From assembly GCA_016649475.1 (NCBI GenBank), contig JAENXP010000199.1:1-5645 (forward strand): a DNA stretch of 5,645 nt, in the 5' to 3' direction. Every line of letters starts with the position of its first letter. The first letter of the stretch is position 1. Made by a program: the position numbers and the translations under genes. This stretch comes from Burkholderiales bacterium (GTDB lineage: Bacteria; Pseudomonadota; Gammaproteobacteria; Burkholderiales; SG8-39). Under the pieces are notes generated by a model that made no database searches, was not told the DNA's origin, and worked only from the letters and a program-made list of their open reading frames with translations. Shown one piece after another: positions 1-5,494 of this stretch.

Positions 1-30
1 CTCTTCGGGCTTGTCTCGCTTTCCAGCCAT
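1..30 (-). CDS. IS3-family transposase orfA, N-terminal fragment cut by the window edge
   Basis: Only ten codons are present, reading MAGKRDKPEE. This matches, from memory, the start of the small helix-turn-helix protein OrfA of a widespread IS3-family group whose members begin MAGKR-(D/E)-KPE(E/D) and continue with a DNA-binding helix-turn-helix. In IS3 elements OrfA binds the inverted repeats, and a frameshifted OrfAB fusion is the active DDE transposase. The start is well supported: a perfect AGGAGG lies eight bases upstream on the minus strand. The gene is transcribed leftwards, away from everything else here. Whether the element is complete or active cannot be seen. Confidence 0.7.
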   Translation of the reverse strand, partial: MAGKRDKPEE

Positions 31-38
31 TTTCTGGT

Positions 39-44
39 CCTCCT
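39..44 (-). promoter_or_regulatory. Shine-Dalgarno of the IS3 orfA gene
   Basis: The plus strand reads CCTCCT, giving AGGAGG on the minus strand, with eight bases before the ATG at 30-28. This fixes the transposase start. Confidence 0.75.
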
Positions 45-50
45 GAAATC

Positions 51-66
51 GGGATATTCCTATCCC
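51..66. repeat. Hairpin in the IS leader (GGGATA-TTCC-TATCCC)
   Basis: A perfect six-base inverted repeat (51-56 with 61-66) flanks a four-base loop. It lies between the presumed IS terminus and the orfA ribosome binding site, ending six bases short of the Shine-Dalgarno. Its position suggests a structure in the leader RNA that could limit orfA translation from transcripts entering from outside. That role is inference only. Confidence 0.45.
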
Positions 67-326
67 AGTGGGTGGACCACTTCACGGGGGCTACTCCAGT
101 GATTGATCGTACGGTCGTCAAGGACTTTTTTCCTATTTATATGATTTTTTTCCTAATCAGGTGCCGATGAACCTCGACAAGGTATCATAAGTCATTGTTC
201 TGTAACTGGAAATCAATTTGCCTAGGGAAACTTTGCGATAGATGGATTTGACGTCGAATTCGAATTTTCAGCATCAGCCGTTTGTATGAGTCACAAGCCT
301 GACACAACGATCTGCGCAGTTGTTCG

Positions 327-347
327 ACACAACTTGTGTTAGATCAA
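327..347 (+). promoter_or_regulatory. Candidate operator: inverted repeat with overlapping FixK/FNR-like box
   Basis: ACACAA-C-TTGTGT (327-339) is a perfect inverted repeat with a one-base centre. Overlapping it, TTGTGTTAGATCAA (334-347) differs by one base from the TTGA-N6-TCAA core recognised by FixK/FNR-type regulators in rhizobia. It lies about 110 bases upstream of the SH3-domain gene. Either site could occur by chance, so this is only a candidate. Confidence 0.2.
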
Positions 348-369
348 GGTGCCGCAAGCCTGAATCGGA

Positions 370-375
370 TATGAT
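370..375 (+). promoter_or_regulatory. Possible -10 element (TATGAT)
   Basis: TATGAT is a good match to the sigma-70 -10 box and lies 82 bases upstream of the SH3-domain start. No matching -35 hexamer stands at 16-18 bases upstream, so a promoter here would need an activator or is not real. Confidence 0.2.
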
Positions 376-443
376 ATTTTTTGAGAGATGGGGCCAAGCG
401 CCAGAAGTCCTGCTCCAGGCTCATGGGGGGCGCGCAACTCTGC

Positions 444-449
444 AGGAGG
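444..449 (+). promoter_or_regulatory. Shine-Dalgarno AGGAGG deciding the start of the SH3-domain gene
   Basis: A perfect AGGAGG is followed by eight bases and then the ATG at 458. It selects that start over the in-frame TTG at 320, whose extra 46 residues would place a signal peptide in the middle of the protein. Confidence 0.8.
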
Positions 450-457
450 CGTCCGCA

Positions 458-1033
458 ATGATAAACCGTTCACTCGCGCTGCTCGTTTTCCTGTCCGGCC
501 TGTTGTTTGCCGCATCAGCCTTTGCGGCGAACGGCTACACGACGGGCAATGTGAATATGCGGACAGGCCCGGGTGTCCAGTATCCGCGGATCGCCGTGGT
601 TCCGGTCGGCAGCCCTGTGACGATCTATGAGTGCACGCGAAGTCGGCGATGGTGCAGCGTTCGCTGGCATCGCTATCGCGGCTGGGTTTCCGGGCGCTAT
701 TTGCGCTTCGGCGATTACCGGCCACGGGTCTATGTGCCGTCGCCGGACATCTATTTCGATTTCGATTATCGTGAGCCGCGCTGGCGCGACCGGCGTGACC
801 GCCGGCCCAAGAGCAAGTCCCATCCGCGTCGGAAAAAGAAGGTCGTTCGGCGCGACTGGAACCGCGATCACGACCGCCAGCACAAGAGCAAGTCCTATCC
901 GCGTCGCAAAAAGAAGGTCGTTCGACGCGACTGGAACCGCGATCATGACCGCGGGCACAAGAAAAACAGCGGGTCGAAGAAGCGCATTGTCAAAAAGTGG
1001 AAGTGCAACCCGAAACGGGGCAATTGCGATTAG
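458..1033 (+). CDS. Secreted SH3-domain protein with repetitive lysine/arginine-rich tail
   Basis: This 191-residue protein opens with a clear Sec signal peptide: MINR, a hydrophobic core, and an AFA cleavage site after residue 23, so it acts in the periplasm or at the cell surface. Residues about 28-83 form a bacterial SH3 (SH3b/SH3_3) domain, with the hallmark NVNMRTGPG near 31-39, a GSPVTIYEC strand, a WCSV strand and a GWVSGRYL end. C59 and C66 could form a disulfide. Bacterial SH3 domains often bind peptidoglycan or peptides, but the ligand here is unknown. After a tyrosine- and aspartate-rich linker (about 87-105), the tail is strongly basic and holds two 25-residue repeats (117-141 and 142-166) plus a decayed third copy (about 167-184). 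It ends in KCNPKRGNC, a possible second disulfide. Family members are common in rhizobia as short SH3 proteins; the repeat-bearing tail is the unusual part. Confidence 0.85.
   Translation: MINRSLALLVFLSGLLFAASAFAANGYTTGNVNMRTGPGVQYPRIAVVPVGSPVTIYECTRSRRWCSVRWHRYRGWVSGRYLRFGDYRPRVYVPSPDIYFDFDYREPRWRDRRDRRPKSKSHPRRKKKVVRRDWNRDHDRQHKSKSYPRRKKKVVRRDWNRDHDRGHKKNSGSKKRIVKKWKCNPKRGNCD
806..955 (+). repeat. Two tandem 75-base in-frame repeats in the SH3 protein tail
   Basis: Units 806-880 and 881-955 encode two copies of a basic 25-residue module whose core is RRKKKVVRRDWNRDHDR. Over the 69 bases 809-877 and 884-952 I count four mismatches; three are silent and one changes His to Tyr. The excess of silent changes suggests the duplicated protein sequence is under selection. 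A weakly related third copy follows (KKRIVKKWKCN). Confidence 0.85.
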
Positions 1034-1037
1034 AGCC

Positions 1038-1085
1038 AGAGCGCATTCCAAAAAGCGGGAACCGGTTTTCGGAGACAGATGCGCC
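1038..1085. repeat. Dispersed rhizobial-type intergenic palindrome
   Basis: Directly after the SH3-domain stop is an imperfect palindrome. The outer arms are GCGCAT (1041-1046) and ATGCGC (1079-1084). The inner part runs CCAAAAAGCGGGAACCGG into TTTTCGG, with AACCGGTT (1060-1067) as a perfect palindrome. It resembles a repeat family scattered between genes in many rhizobial genomes, typically carrying the AACCGGTTTTCGG core and flanking arms ending in GCAT/ATGC. Its place just after a stop codon fits a role in ending or stabilising the upstream transcript, though no U-tract follows. The family assignment is from memory. Confidence 0.65.
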
Positions 1086-1189
1086 ATGACATGAACAGTC
1101 AACTCACGCGGCGGTCTAGAGTTCGACCTCGCCCGATCTCTGCAAGAGCCCACCATTCTCTCTCACCGTGCGAGCGCGCCTGCCGTTCA

Positions 1190-1219
1190 TTGACAATCAA
1201 GGGTCTGCCCGGGAGACTT
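1190..1219 (+). promoter_or_regulatory. Possible promoter of the lipoprotein gene
   Basis: A perfect -35 hexamer TTGACA (1190-1195) is present 49 bases before the lipoprotein start. The -10 region 18 bases later (AGACTT, 1214-1219) is poor, which weakens the call. The near-palindrome GTCT-G-CCCGGG-AGAC (1203-1217) overlaps the spacer and -10 and could be an operator. Confidence 0.3.
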
Positions 1220-1244
1220 GTGACGTGCAGCCGGGGGCGCGCCG

Positions 1245-1925
1245 ATGAAAACGTTTTCGCTATTCGCGGCGCTGGGCATGGCCCTTGCCCTCTCCGCCTG
1301 CACGACGGTCCTGTCGGGCGTGCGGAATTTTAGCGATCCGGCGGTTTCCTATTCCGGAAAATCCTTTGCGGTCCGGCCCATCAAGGGTCAGGAAACCGGC
1401 TTGGAATATCAGGACTATGCCGGCTATGTCGCGAGCAAGCTGACGGCCTACGGGATGGTCCAGGCGCCGTTCGATCAAGCCGATTTCGTCGCCGCGATAC
1501 AATACGGCGTCGATCGCGGCCGGACGGTCAGCGGCTTGACGCCGGTCTACGGCCAGACCGACGGCGGCGAGGCGACGCATTCGGGAACAATCCAGGGTCC
1601 GGACGGCACGGCTACCTACAGCGGCACCACCTATATTCCCGAGACATACGGCGTCGTCGACGAAATCGAATGGTCGAAAACCGATTACACGCGTTCATTC
1701 GACCTGGTCATCGTCGATGGCCAATCGGTTGCCTCGGGCAAACCCCGGCAGGTCTACCAGGCGAACGCCATCAGCATCGGCAAGGAAAAGACGTTCTATT
1801 CCGTCTCGCGATGTGTGATCGACGCGGTCTTAAACAAATTCCCCGACGCTTCGGGCGCCACCAGATTCGTTCGGCTCGTGGCGACACGTGCATGCGGTAG
1901 TGTGTTCTCAGACAATTTTCGATGA
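1245..1925 (+). CDS. DUF4136-like lipoprotein
   Basis: The 226-residue product begins with a lipoprotein signal peptide: MK, a hydrophobic stretch, and the lipobox L16-S17-A18-C19. Cys19 would be lipidated after cleavage, and the following Thr gives no inner-membrane retention signal, so an outer-membrane location is expected. The mature part resembles DUF4136 lipoproteins: an early YSGKSFAVRP strand, a helix around LEYQDYAGYVASKLTAYGM (53-71), and ADFVAAIQYGVD (79-90). A Gly/Thr/Ser-rich middle (about 95-135) and SFDLVIVDG (151-159) follow. The molecular function of the family is unknown. The ATG at 1245 is chosen because it gives a normal signal peptide, although its ribosome binding site is weak (only GGGGGCG nearby). 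The last dozen or so residues look less family-like than the rest. It is separated from the SH3-domain gene by the palindromic repeat and is probably a single transcription unit. Confidence 0.75.
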   Translation: MKTFSLFAALGMALALSACTTVLSGVRNFSDPAVSYSGKSFAVRPIKGQETGLEYQDYAGYVASKLTAYGMVQAPFDQADFVAAIQYGVDRGRTVSGLTPVYGQTDGGEATHSGTIQGPDGTATYSGTTYIPETYGVVDEIEWSKTDYTRSFDLVIVDGQSVASGKPRQVYQANAISIGKEKTFYSVSRCVIDAVLNKFPDASGATRFVRLVATRACGSVFSDNFR

Positions 1926-1959
1926 TGACATGAAGCACCGCGCACATTAGCAAGATGCG

Positions 1960-3429
1960 ATGCCCGTCAATGATCTCCTTCAGACCTACGCGCTTCGAAT
2001 AAGGGAGCTTCGCCGAGCGAACGCTGATGTTCCGGAAACGGCGCTTGCCCCGGCATTCCAGCAATTGCTCGAAGGACTCATGCCTCTCCTGCCGCCCGCC
2101 CCAAGACTTACCGTTGTTCCCGAATACCGAAACCCGGGCATCGGCCGCCCGGATATTGCGCTCGTGAGGCAAGGCGCGCCTGCTCGCGCCTTCGTCGAAC
2201 TCAAGGCGCCCGCAAAGCCGGCCAACCCGACGCGCTGGCGCGGTCACGACCAGCGCCAATATGAGCGATTCAAGGAATTGGCATGCTGGGCGACCTGCAA
2301 TTTCTCGGAGTTTCGTCTGTTTCATCGCGACGACGAACTTGGCAGTGCGGTGGTGGTGGCTGAGAGCACCCTTCACGCGGATCAGGACGACGCCCGCGCT
2401 AACCGTGCGATTGCCGAACACGACGCTGCACCGTTCCTCCGTCTGGTCGAGATGCTCTGTGCGGGTGCGGGGCAGGAGCCAATTGCGCGCGATGCCGAGC
2501 ATCTTGCCGCACTGATGGCGCATTCCGCCCGCCTCGTTCGCGGCATCGTGCGGGGCCGGTTGGCTGAACTCCACGAAGACGGCAATCCGCATCACGCGCT
2601 TTTGCAGGTGAGGCAGGAGTTCCGGGACGTCCTCTACGCCCACCCCGAAGCTGGAGGTTACACCGCCGCCGATTTCGATACTTTGTTCTCGGCTGCCTTC
2701 GCGCAGACACTCGCCTTCGGGCTGCTGCTGGTGCGCGAGGGGACCGGCCGAGACGTGGAACCGGACGCCTGGCAGCACATGCCCGAGGAACATCCACTGA
2801 TGCGGACGGCTCTGCGCGTGCTGAGCCTCGATGAGGTCGTGCAGGATGTCGGCATCGGCTTCGAGGTGATGCGCGACACGGTCAACAGCTTCGCGCCGGA
2901 AATCCTTGTTGCACCGCCGGGCCGGCGGGATCCAATCCTCTATTTTTACGAAGACTTCCTGCAGACCTTCGACCCGCAGGCGCGCGAGCGCTACGGCGTT
3001 TACTACACACCTGTCGAGGTCGTGCAATACATGGTGGGCGCACTCGACCGGCGTTGCGTGACAATCTTCAGACCCGGGGGCTGCGCGACCCGGCCGTCAC
3101 AATCCTCGACCCGGCGACCGGCACTGGCACCTTCCTGCTCAGCATTGCCGAGCGCGTCAGGGCGCAGGAGGCTAATGCCGGCAAAGGAATGGCCGCACTC
3201 GCCTTGCAGGGTCTCGCAAGTCGGATGTTCGGCTTCGAGCTACTTGTCGGCCCCTATGCCGTCGCGCACTACCGGCTGCATCACGCGCTGCGTAGGGCGC
3301 GTGGGGAGGGCGAAGAAGAAGGTGAGCCGCTGGAACTGCCGCGCCTTGGCGTTTATCTCGCCGATACGCTGGCCGAACCGGGTGCGGCCGCGACCACCGG
3401 ACCGCTCGGCTTCGTGTCTGAAGGCATAG
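1960..3429 (+). CDS. N-terminal fragment: PD-(D/E)XK nuclease, helical connector and methyltransferase motif X
   Basis: As it stands this frame encodes 489 residues, of which only the first 364 belong to the original protein; the rest is out-of-frame read-through. A helix with Glu26 (VPETALAP) precedes the nuclease core. GRPD (62-65) and FVELKAP (78-84) supply Asp65, Glu80 and Lys82 of a PD-(D/E)XK active site. Next comes HDQRQYERFKEL (96-107), matching the glutamine/arginine-bearing helix seen after the core in type ISP and related enzymes. Residues about 130-340 form a helical connector. YYTP (348-351) is the motif-X-like start of the methyltransferase and helps bind S-adenosylmethionine. 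The ATG at 1960 has a poor ribosome binding site but gives the family-like N-terminus. Alone, this fragment would hold an apparently intact nuclease without methyltransferase or specificity domain, so it is probably inactive or unstable. Confidence 0.65.
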   Translation: MPVNDLLQTYALRIRELRRANADVPETALAPAFQQLLEGLMPLLPPAPRLTVVPEYRNPGIGRPDIALVRQGAPARAFVELKAPAKPANPTRWRGHDQRQYERFKELACWATCNFSEFRLFHRDDELGSAVVVAESTLHADQDDARANRAIAEHDAAPFLRLVEMLCAGAGQEPIARDAEHLAALMAHSARLVRGIVRGRLAELHEDGNPHHALLQVRQEFRDVLYAHPEAGGYTAADFDTLFSAAFAQTLAFGLLLVREGTGRDVEPDAWQHMPEEHPLMRTALRVLSLDEVVQDVGIGFEVMRDTVNSFAPEILVAPPGRRDPILYFYEDFLQTFDPQARERYGVYYTPVEVVQYMVGALDRRCVTIFRPGGCATRPSQSSTRRPALAPSCSALPSASGRRRLMPAKEWPHSPCRVSQVGCSASSYLSAPMPSRTTGCITRCVGRVGRAKKKVSRWNCRALAFISPIRWPNRVRPRPPDRSASCLKA

Positions 3430-5168
3430 CCGACGAACAGCGAGAGGCGAACCGGATCAAGTCAGAGGAGTCGATCCTGGCGATCATCGGCAATCCGCCC
3501 TATCGCCGGCTGGAGAAAGGCGAGAACCGCACGCTGGTCGGCGACTGGATGGACGACATCTGGGACGACCTCAAGGAACCGGTGCGCAATGCGGGCAAGG
3601 GCGGCCAGCTCAACACATTTCCCGAACTGTCCGTCGCCTTCTGGCGTTGGGCGATCTGGAAACTCTTCGAAGCGGAAAACGCGCCGCAACGAGGCGTCGT
3701 CGCCTTTATTTCCAATCGCAAGTTCCTGACCGGCTGGCCCTATGCCGGTTTGCGCAAGATGATGCGCGAGCGCTTCGACCGGATCGAGATCATCGACCTG
3801 CGCGGCGATGTCCGGCGCGGCGAGCGGGCCGGAGTCGAGGCCGATCAGGGCGTCTTCAATATCATGGTCGGCACCGCGATTACCCTTGCTATCGCGGACG
3901 GCAGCAAGGCGGACGGAGAGGCGGCAGACGTTTATTACTATGACAGTTGGACGGAAGGTCTTTTTTCACGGTGGGCGAAGCTCGACTGGCTTACGAGCGG
4001 CGCTGATGCAGGAACGCAACCAAATGCCGTCGCAGTCGAGCGTGACCTCATGGACGACATGAGGCCAGAACCCTTTCAAAACGGGGAGTGGGTGAGCCTA
4101 CGCGATTGTTTCGTGTTTGCCTCTTCTGGACTTGAGAGTAAACGAGATCACGTTGTCTATGGAGTCTCCCGTCAAAATCTGGAACGAAAAATTAGAGATA
4201 TTTTGGCTTTGGACGGTGAGGCTCGTGACAAAGCTTTTAATTCAACTCCAATGAACCCAGCGCATCGCGCACAAGCGGTAGGGTGGGTTGAGGAGTCAGT
4301 GATATTAAGTGGATACCGGCCGCTCGATAGACGGTGGCATTACGCCAATGACTCTTGGAACGACCGGCCAAGACCAGATTTACGCGCGGTTTGGGGCGCG
4401 AACAATGTCTGCCTCTTCTCGTTGCCAAATGGAACTAACGCAGGTGCAGCGGTCTGGTGTTTCGGCAACTATCCTGACCGTCACGCCTTCCGCGGCAGCT
4501 ATGGCGGATACGCCTTTCCGCTCCATGATCGGCGACCGAACATTGCCGCACCGAATATTGCGCCAGTCCTAATCGCAAGTCTGAGCGCGGCCTATGGTGA
4601 GCCGGTCGCCAGCGAGGATATCTTCGACGCAATCCTGTGTTTGCTGTCCGCCACATCCTACGCGCTACGCTTTGCGGAAGACCTCGAGGACGTATTCCCC
4701 CATGTCCCGTTCCCCGCCCGGCACGAGATTTTCCAGGACGCCGTCCGCATCGGTCGCGAGATCAGGGCGGTGGAGACGTTTGCGCGCGAGCCCGGCGAGG
4801 CCCATCTCCGACCAGGCTTCGTCCGCGTCACCAACGAGCCGCGCGGCGCACTGGCGGCGGTCGAATATGCCGATGGCGCAATCACCCTGTGCGAGGACGG
4901 AACCGGCAAAATCACCGGACTGCCGGAAAATGTGTGGAATTTCTCGGTCAGCGGATATCGGCTGGTGCCGCGCTGGCTCGAGGCACGGATAGGTTTGCAG
5001 GCGGATCTGGCAGTCGTCAGCGAGCTGCGCGATATTTGTGGGCGCGTCGCCGAACTGATTGATCTCTTTGCGGAGGCCGATATTGTTTTGGAAGCTACAC
5101 TGCATGAGACACTGATTCGCGAGGCGCTCGGCCTCGATCCCCAAGGGCAAGACGTGAATGACGGATGA
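3054..5168 (+). CDS. C-terminal fragment: N6-adenine DNA methyltransferase and type-ISP-like specificity domain
   Basis: This frame encodes about 704 residues from a TTG with no visible ribosome binding site, so the start is nominal. Motif I, DPATGTGTF (residues 19-27), binds S-adenosylmethionine. Motif IV, NPPY (147-150), is the catalytic motif of N6-adenine methyltransferases, followed by family-typical blocks such as FISNRKFLTG (218-227). From about residue 340 onward comes a specificity region like the type ISP C-terminal domain: YRPLDRRWHY (421-430), a Trp/Arg/Pro-rich stretch (435-440), FPHVPFP (548-554), and VWNFSVSGYRLV...RWLEARIG (627-647). Motif X is missing from this fragment because it lies across the frameshift. 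Bases coding for about residues 363-402 are clearly AT-richer than the rest, hinting at an exchanged recognition module. Its end overlaps the next gene by 11 bases. Confidence 0.7.
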   Translation: MRDNLQTRGLRDPAVTILDPATGTGTFLLSIAERVRAQEANAGKGMAALALQGLASRMFGFELLVGPYAVAHYRLHHALRRARGEGEEEGEPLELPRLGVYLADTLAEPGAAATTGPLGFVSEGIADEQREANRIKSEESILAIIGNPPYRRLEKGENRTLVGDWMDDIWDDLKEPVRNAGKGGQLNTFPELSVAFWRWAIWKLFEAENAPQRGVVAFISNRKFLTGWPYAGLRKMMRERFDRIEIIDLRGDVRRGERAGVEADQGVFNIMVGTAITLAIADGSKADGEAADVYYYDSWTEGLFSRWAKLDWLTSGADAGTQPNAVAVERDLMDDMRPEPFQNGEWVSLRDCFVFASSGLESKRDHVVYGVSRQNLERKIRDILALDGEARDKAFNSTPMNPAHRAQAVGWVEESVILSGYRPLDRRWHYANDSWNDRPRPDLRAVWGANNVCLFSLPNGTNAGAAVWCFGNYPDRHAFRGSYGGYAFPLHDRRPNIAAPNIAPVLIASLSAAYGEPVASEDIFDAILCLLSATSYALRFAEDLEDVFPHVPFPARHEIFQDAVRIGREIRAVETFAREPGEAHLRPGFVRVTNEPRGALAAVEYADGAITLCEDGTGKITGLPENVWNFSVSGYRLVPRWLEARIGLQADLAVVSELRDICGRVAELIDLFAEADIVLEATLHETLIREALGLDPQGQDVNDG

Positions 5169-5493
5169 GACTGACCTTTTCGGAAAGCGTCCGGGGCAGG
5201 CAAGCCTTTTCGGCGCCGGTGACGACCGTTTGCAGGCGCCGCTTCAGCGCTCGTTGCCTGACCCGGAAACGGTCCGCGTCCGCCTGAAAGCTTTGCTCGA
5301 AAAAGCCCGGTCAGCCGAAAAGATGCCGTGGTCGGAGCGGGATGCCCGGATGTGGCAGACTGTTTTCCCGAACATGGCCAAATGGCTGCCGAAAGATGAA
5401 GCCGACCAATTGCGCTTTGAGTTCGCTCAAGAAATGCAGCGGTTGAGACAGGATGCAGGGGAGCAAACGGCGGTTTCACAAAGCTTCGGTTGA
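5158..5493 (+). CDS. Small partner protein of the restriction-modification gene, function unknown
   Basis: This 111-residue protein begins inside the last codons of the restriction-modification gene (11-base overlap), with AAGGG ten bases upstream, so it is probably translationally coupled and made together with the enzyme. I do not recognise a named domain. Similar small proteins seem, from memory, to accompany this type of fused methyltransferase. The N-terminus is probably disordered and contains two LFG motifs, ETDLFG (4-9) and QASLFG (14-19), which resemble bacterial sliding-clamp-binding motifs. Residues about 34-100 look helical, with PDPETVRVRLKALLEKAR and a conserved-looking PW..RDARMWQTVFPNMAKWLP block. 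There is no signal peptide or membrane segment, so it is cytoplasmic. It could be an accessory, regulatory or targeting subunit; none of these is shown. Confidence 0.75.
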   Translation: MTDETDLFGKRPGQASLFGAGDDRLQAPLQRSLPDPETVRVRLKALLEKARSAEKMPWSERDARMWQTVFPNMAKWLPKDEADQLRFEFAQEMQRLRQDAGEQTAVSQSFG

Positions 5494-5494
5494 A

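Larger units (their letters stand above)
1..98 (-). mobile_element. End of an IS3-family insertion sequence (partial)
   Basis: The left edge holds the 5' end of a minus-strand transposase gene with its leader. Read on the minus strand, the likely outer boundary begins TGGAGTAGCCCCCGTG at position 98. It starts with TG, as IS3-family termini do, and lies 68 bases upstream of the orfA start, a usual distance. The family call rests on the first ten residues of orfA. The exact boundary is an inference, because the other inverted repeat and the target duplication lie outside the window. Confidence 0.55.
99..457. other. Non-coding, AT-richer intergenic region
   Basis: No convincing gene is present on either strand between the IS end and the SH3-domain gene. 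Visible items are: a ten-base direct repeat TTTTTTCCTA at 126-135 and 146-155; the ten-base palindrome TCGAATTCGA at 254-263; the palindrome CTGCGCAG at 312-319; the octamer GACACAAC at 301-308 and again at 326-333; and the inverted repeat ACACAA-C-TTGTGT at 327-339. It probably holds the promoter and control sites of the downstream gene. No terminator or RNA gene was recognised. Confidence 0.5.
1960..5168 (+). pseudogene. Frameshifted fused restriction-modification gene (nuclease, adenine methyltransferase, type-ISP-like specificity domain)
   Basis: Two adjacent reading frames together encode one protein of about 1069 residues that would both methylate and cut DNA, as in type IIG and type ISP enzymes. 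The first 364 codons (to about 3051) carry the nuclease, a helical connector and the start of the methyltransferase. The frame then changes by -1, and the rest of the methyltransferase and specificity domain run to 5168. Adding one G to GACCGGCG at 3046-3053 gives an unbroken LDRALRDNLQTRG junction, so a one-base deletion is the simplest explanation. Unlike true type ISP enzymes, no helicase lies between nuclease and methyltransferase, so the layout is closer to type IIG. With the frame broken, no full-length enzyme is made. The alternatives are a sequencing error or, less likely, recoding. The gene starts 34 bases after the lipoprotein stop and is coupled to a small downstream gene. Confidence 0.8.

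Noticed and set aside
320..457. N-terminal extension of the SH3 protein starting at TTG 320
   Set aside because: It would bury a clear signal peptide at residue 47, and a perfect Shine-Dalgarno precedes the ATG at 458.
515..1156. 213-residue minus-strand open frame over the SH3-domain gene
   Set aside because: It is a low-complexity Ala/Val/Pro-rich shadow of the repeat-bearing gene, with no recognisable domain.
1079..1333. 84-residue plus-strand open frame before the lipoprotein
   Set aside because: It begins inside the palindromic repeat, overlaps the signal peptide of the lipoprotein in another frame and has no family-like sequence.
1771..3027. 418-residue minus-strand open frame
   Set aside because: It is opposite the nuclease part, whose PD-(D/E)XK and connector motifs are clear; its own translation has an Arg/His-rich composition typical of antisense frames in GC-rich DNA.
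3054..3056. TTG as a true start of a separate methyltransferase gene
   Set aside because: There is no ribosome binding site, and homologous-looking sequence continues upstream in the other frame, including motif X.
3040..3060. Programmed -1 ribosomal frameshift or phase-variable tract
   Set aside because: No slippery heptamer, no homopolymer longer than two bases and no evident stimulatory hairpin are seen at the junction; a simple deletion or sequencing error fits better.
4658..5479. 273-residue minus-strand open frame
   Set aside because: It lies opposite the specificity domain and the small partner, both of which look genuinely coding; its own translation is a Ser/Arg/Pro-rich antisense composition.
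1960..5493. BREX (PglX) or DISARM locus
   Set aside because: No companion genes of those systems are visible, and an N-terminal PD-(D/E)XK nuclease fused to the methyltransferase fits a type IIG/type-ISP-like enzyme better.
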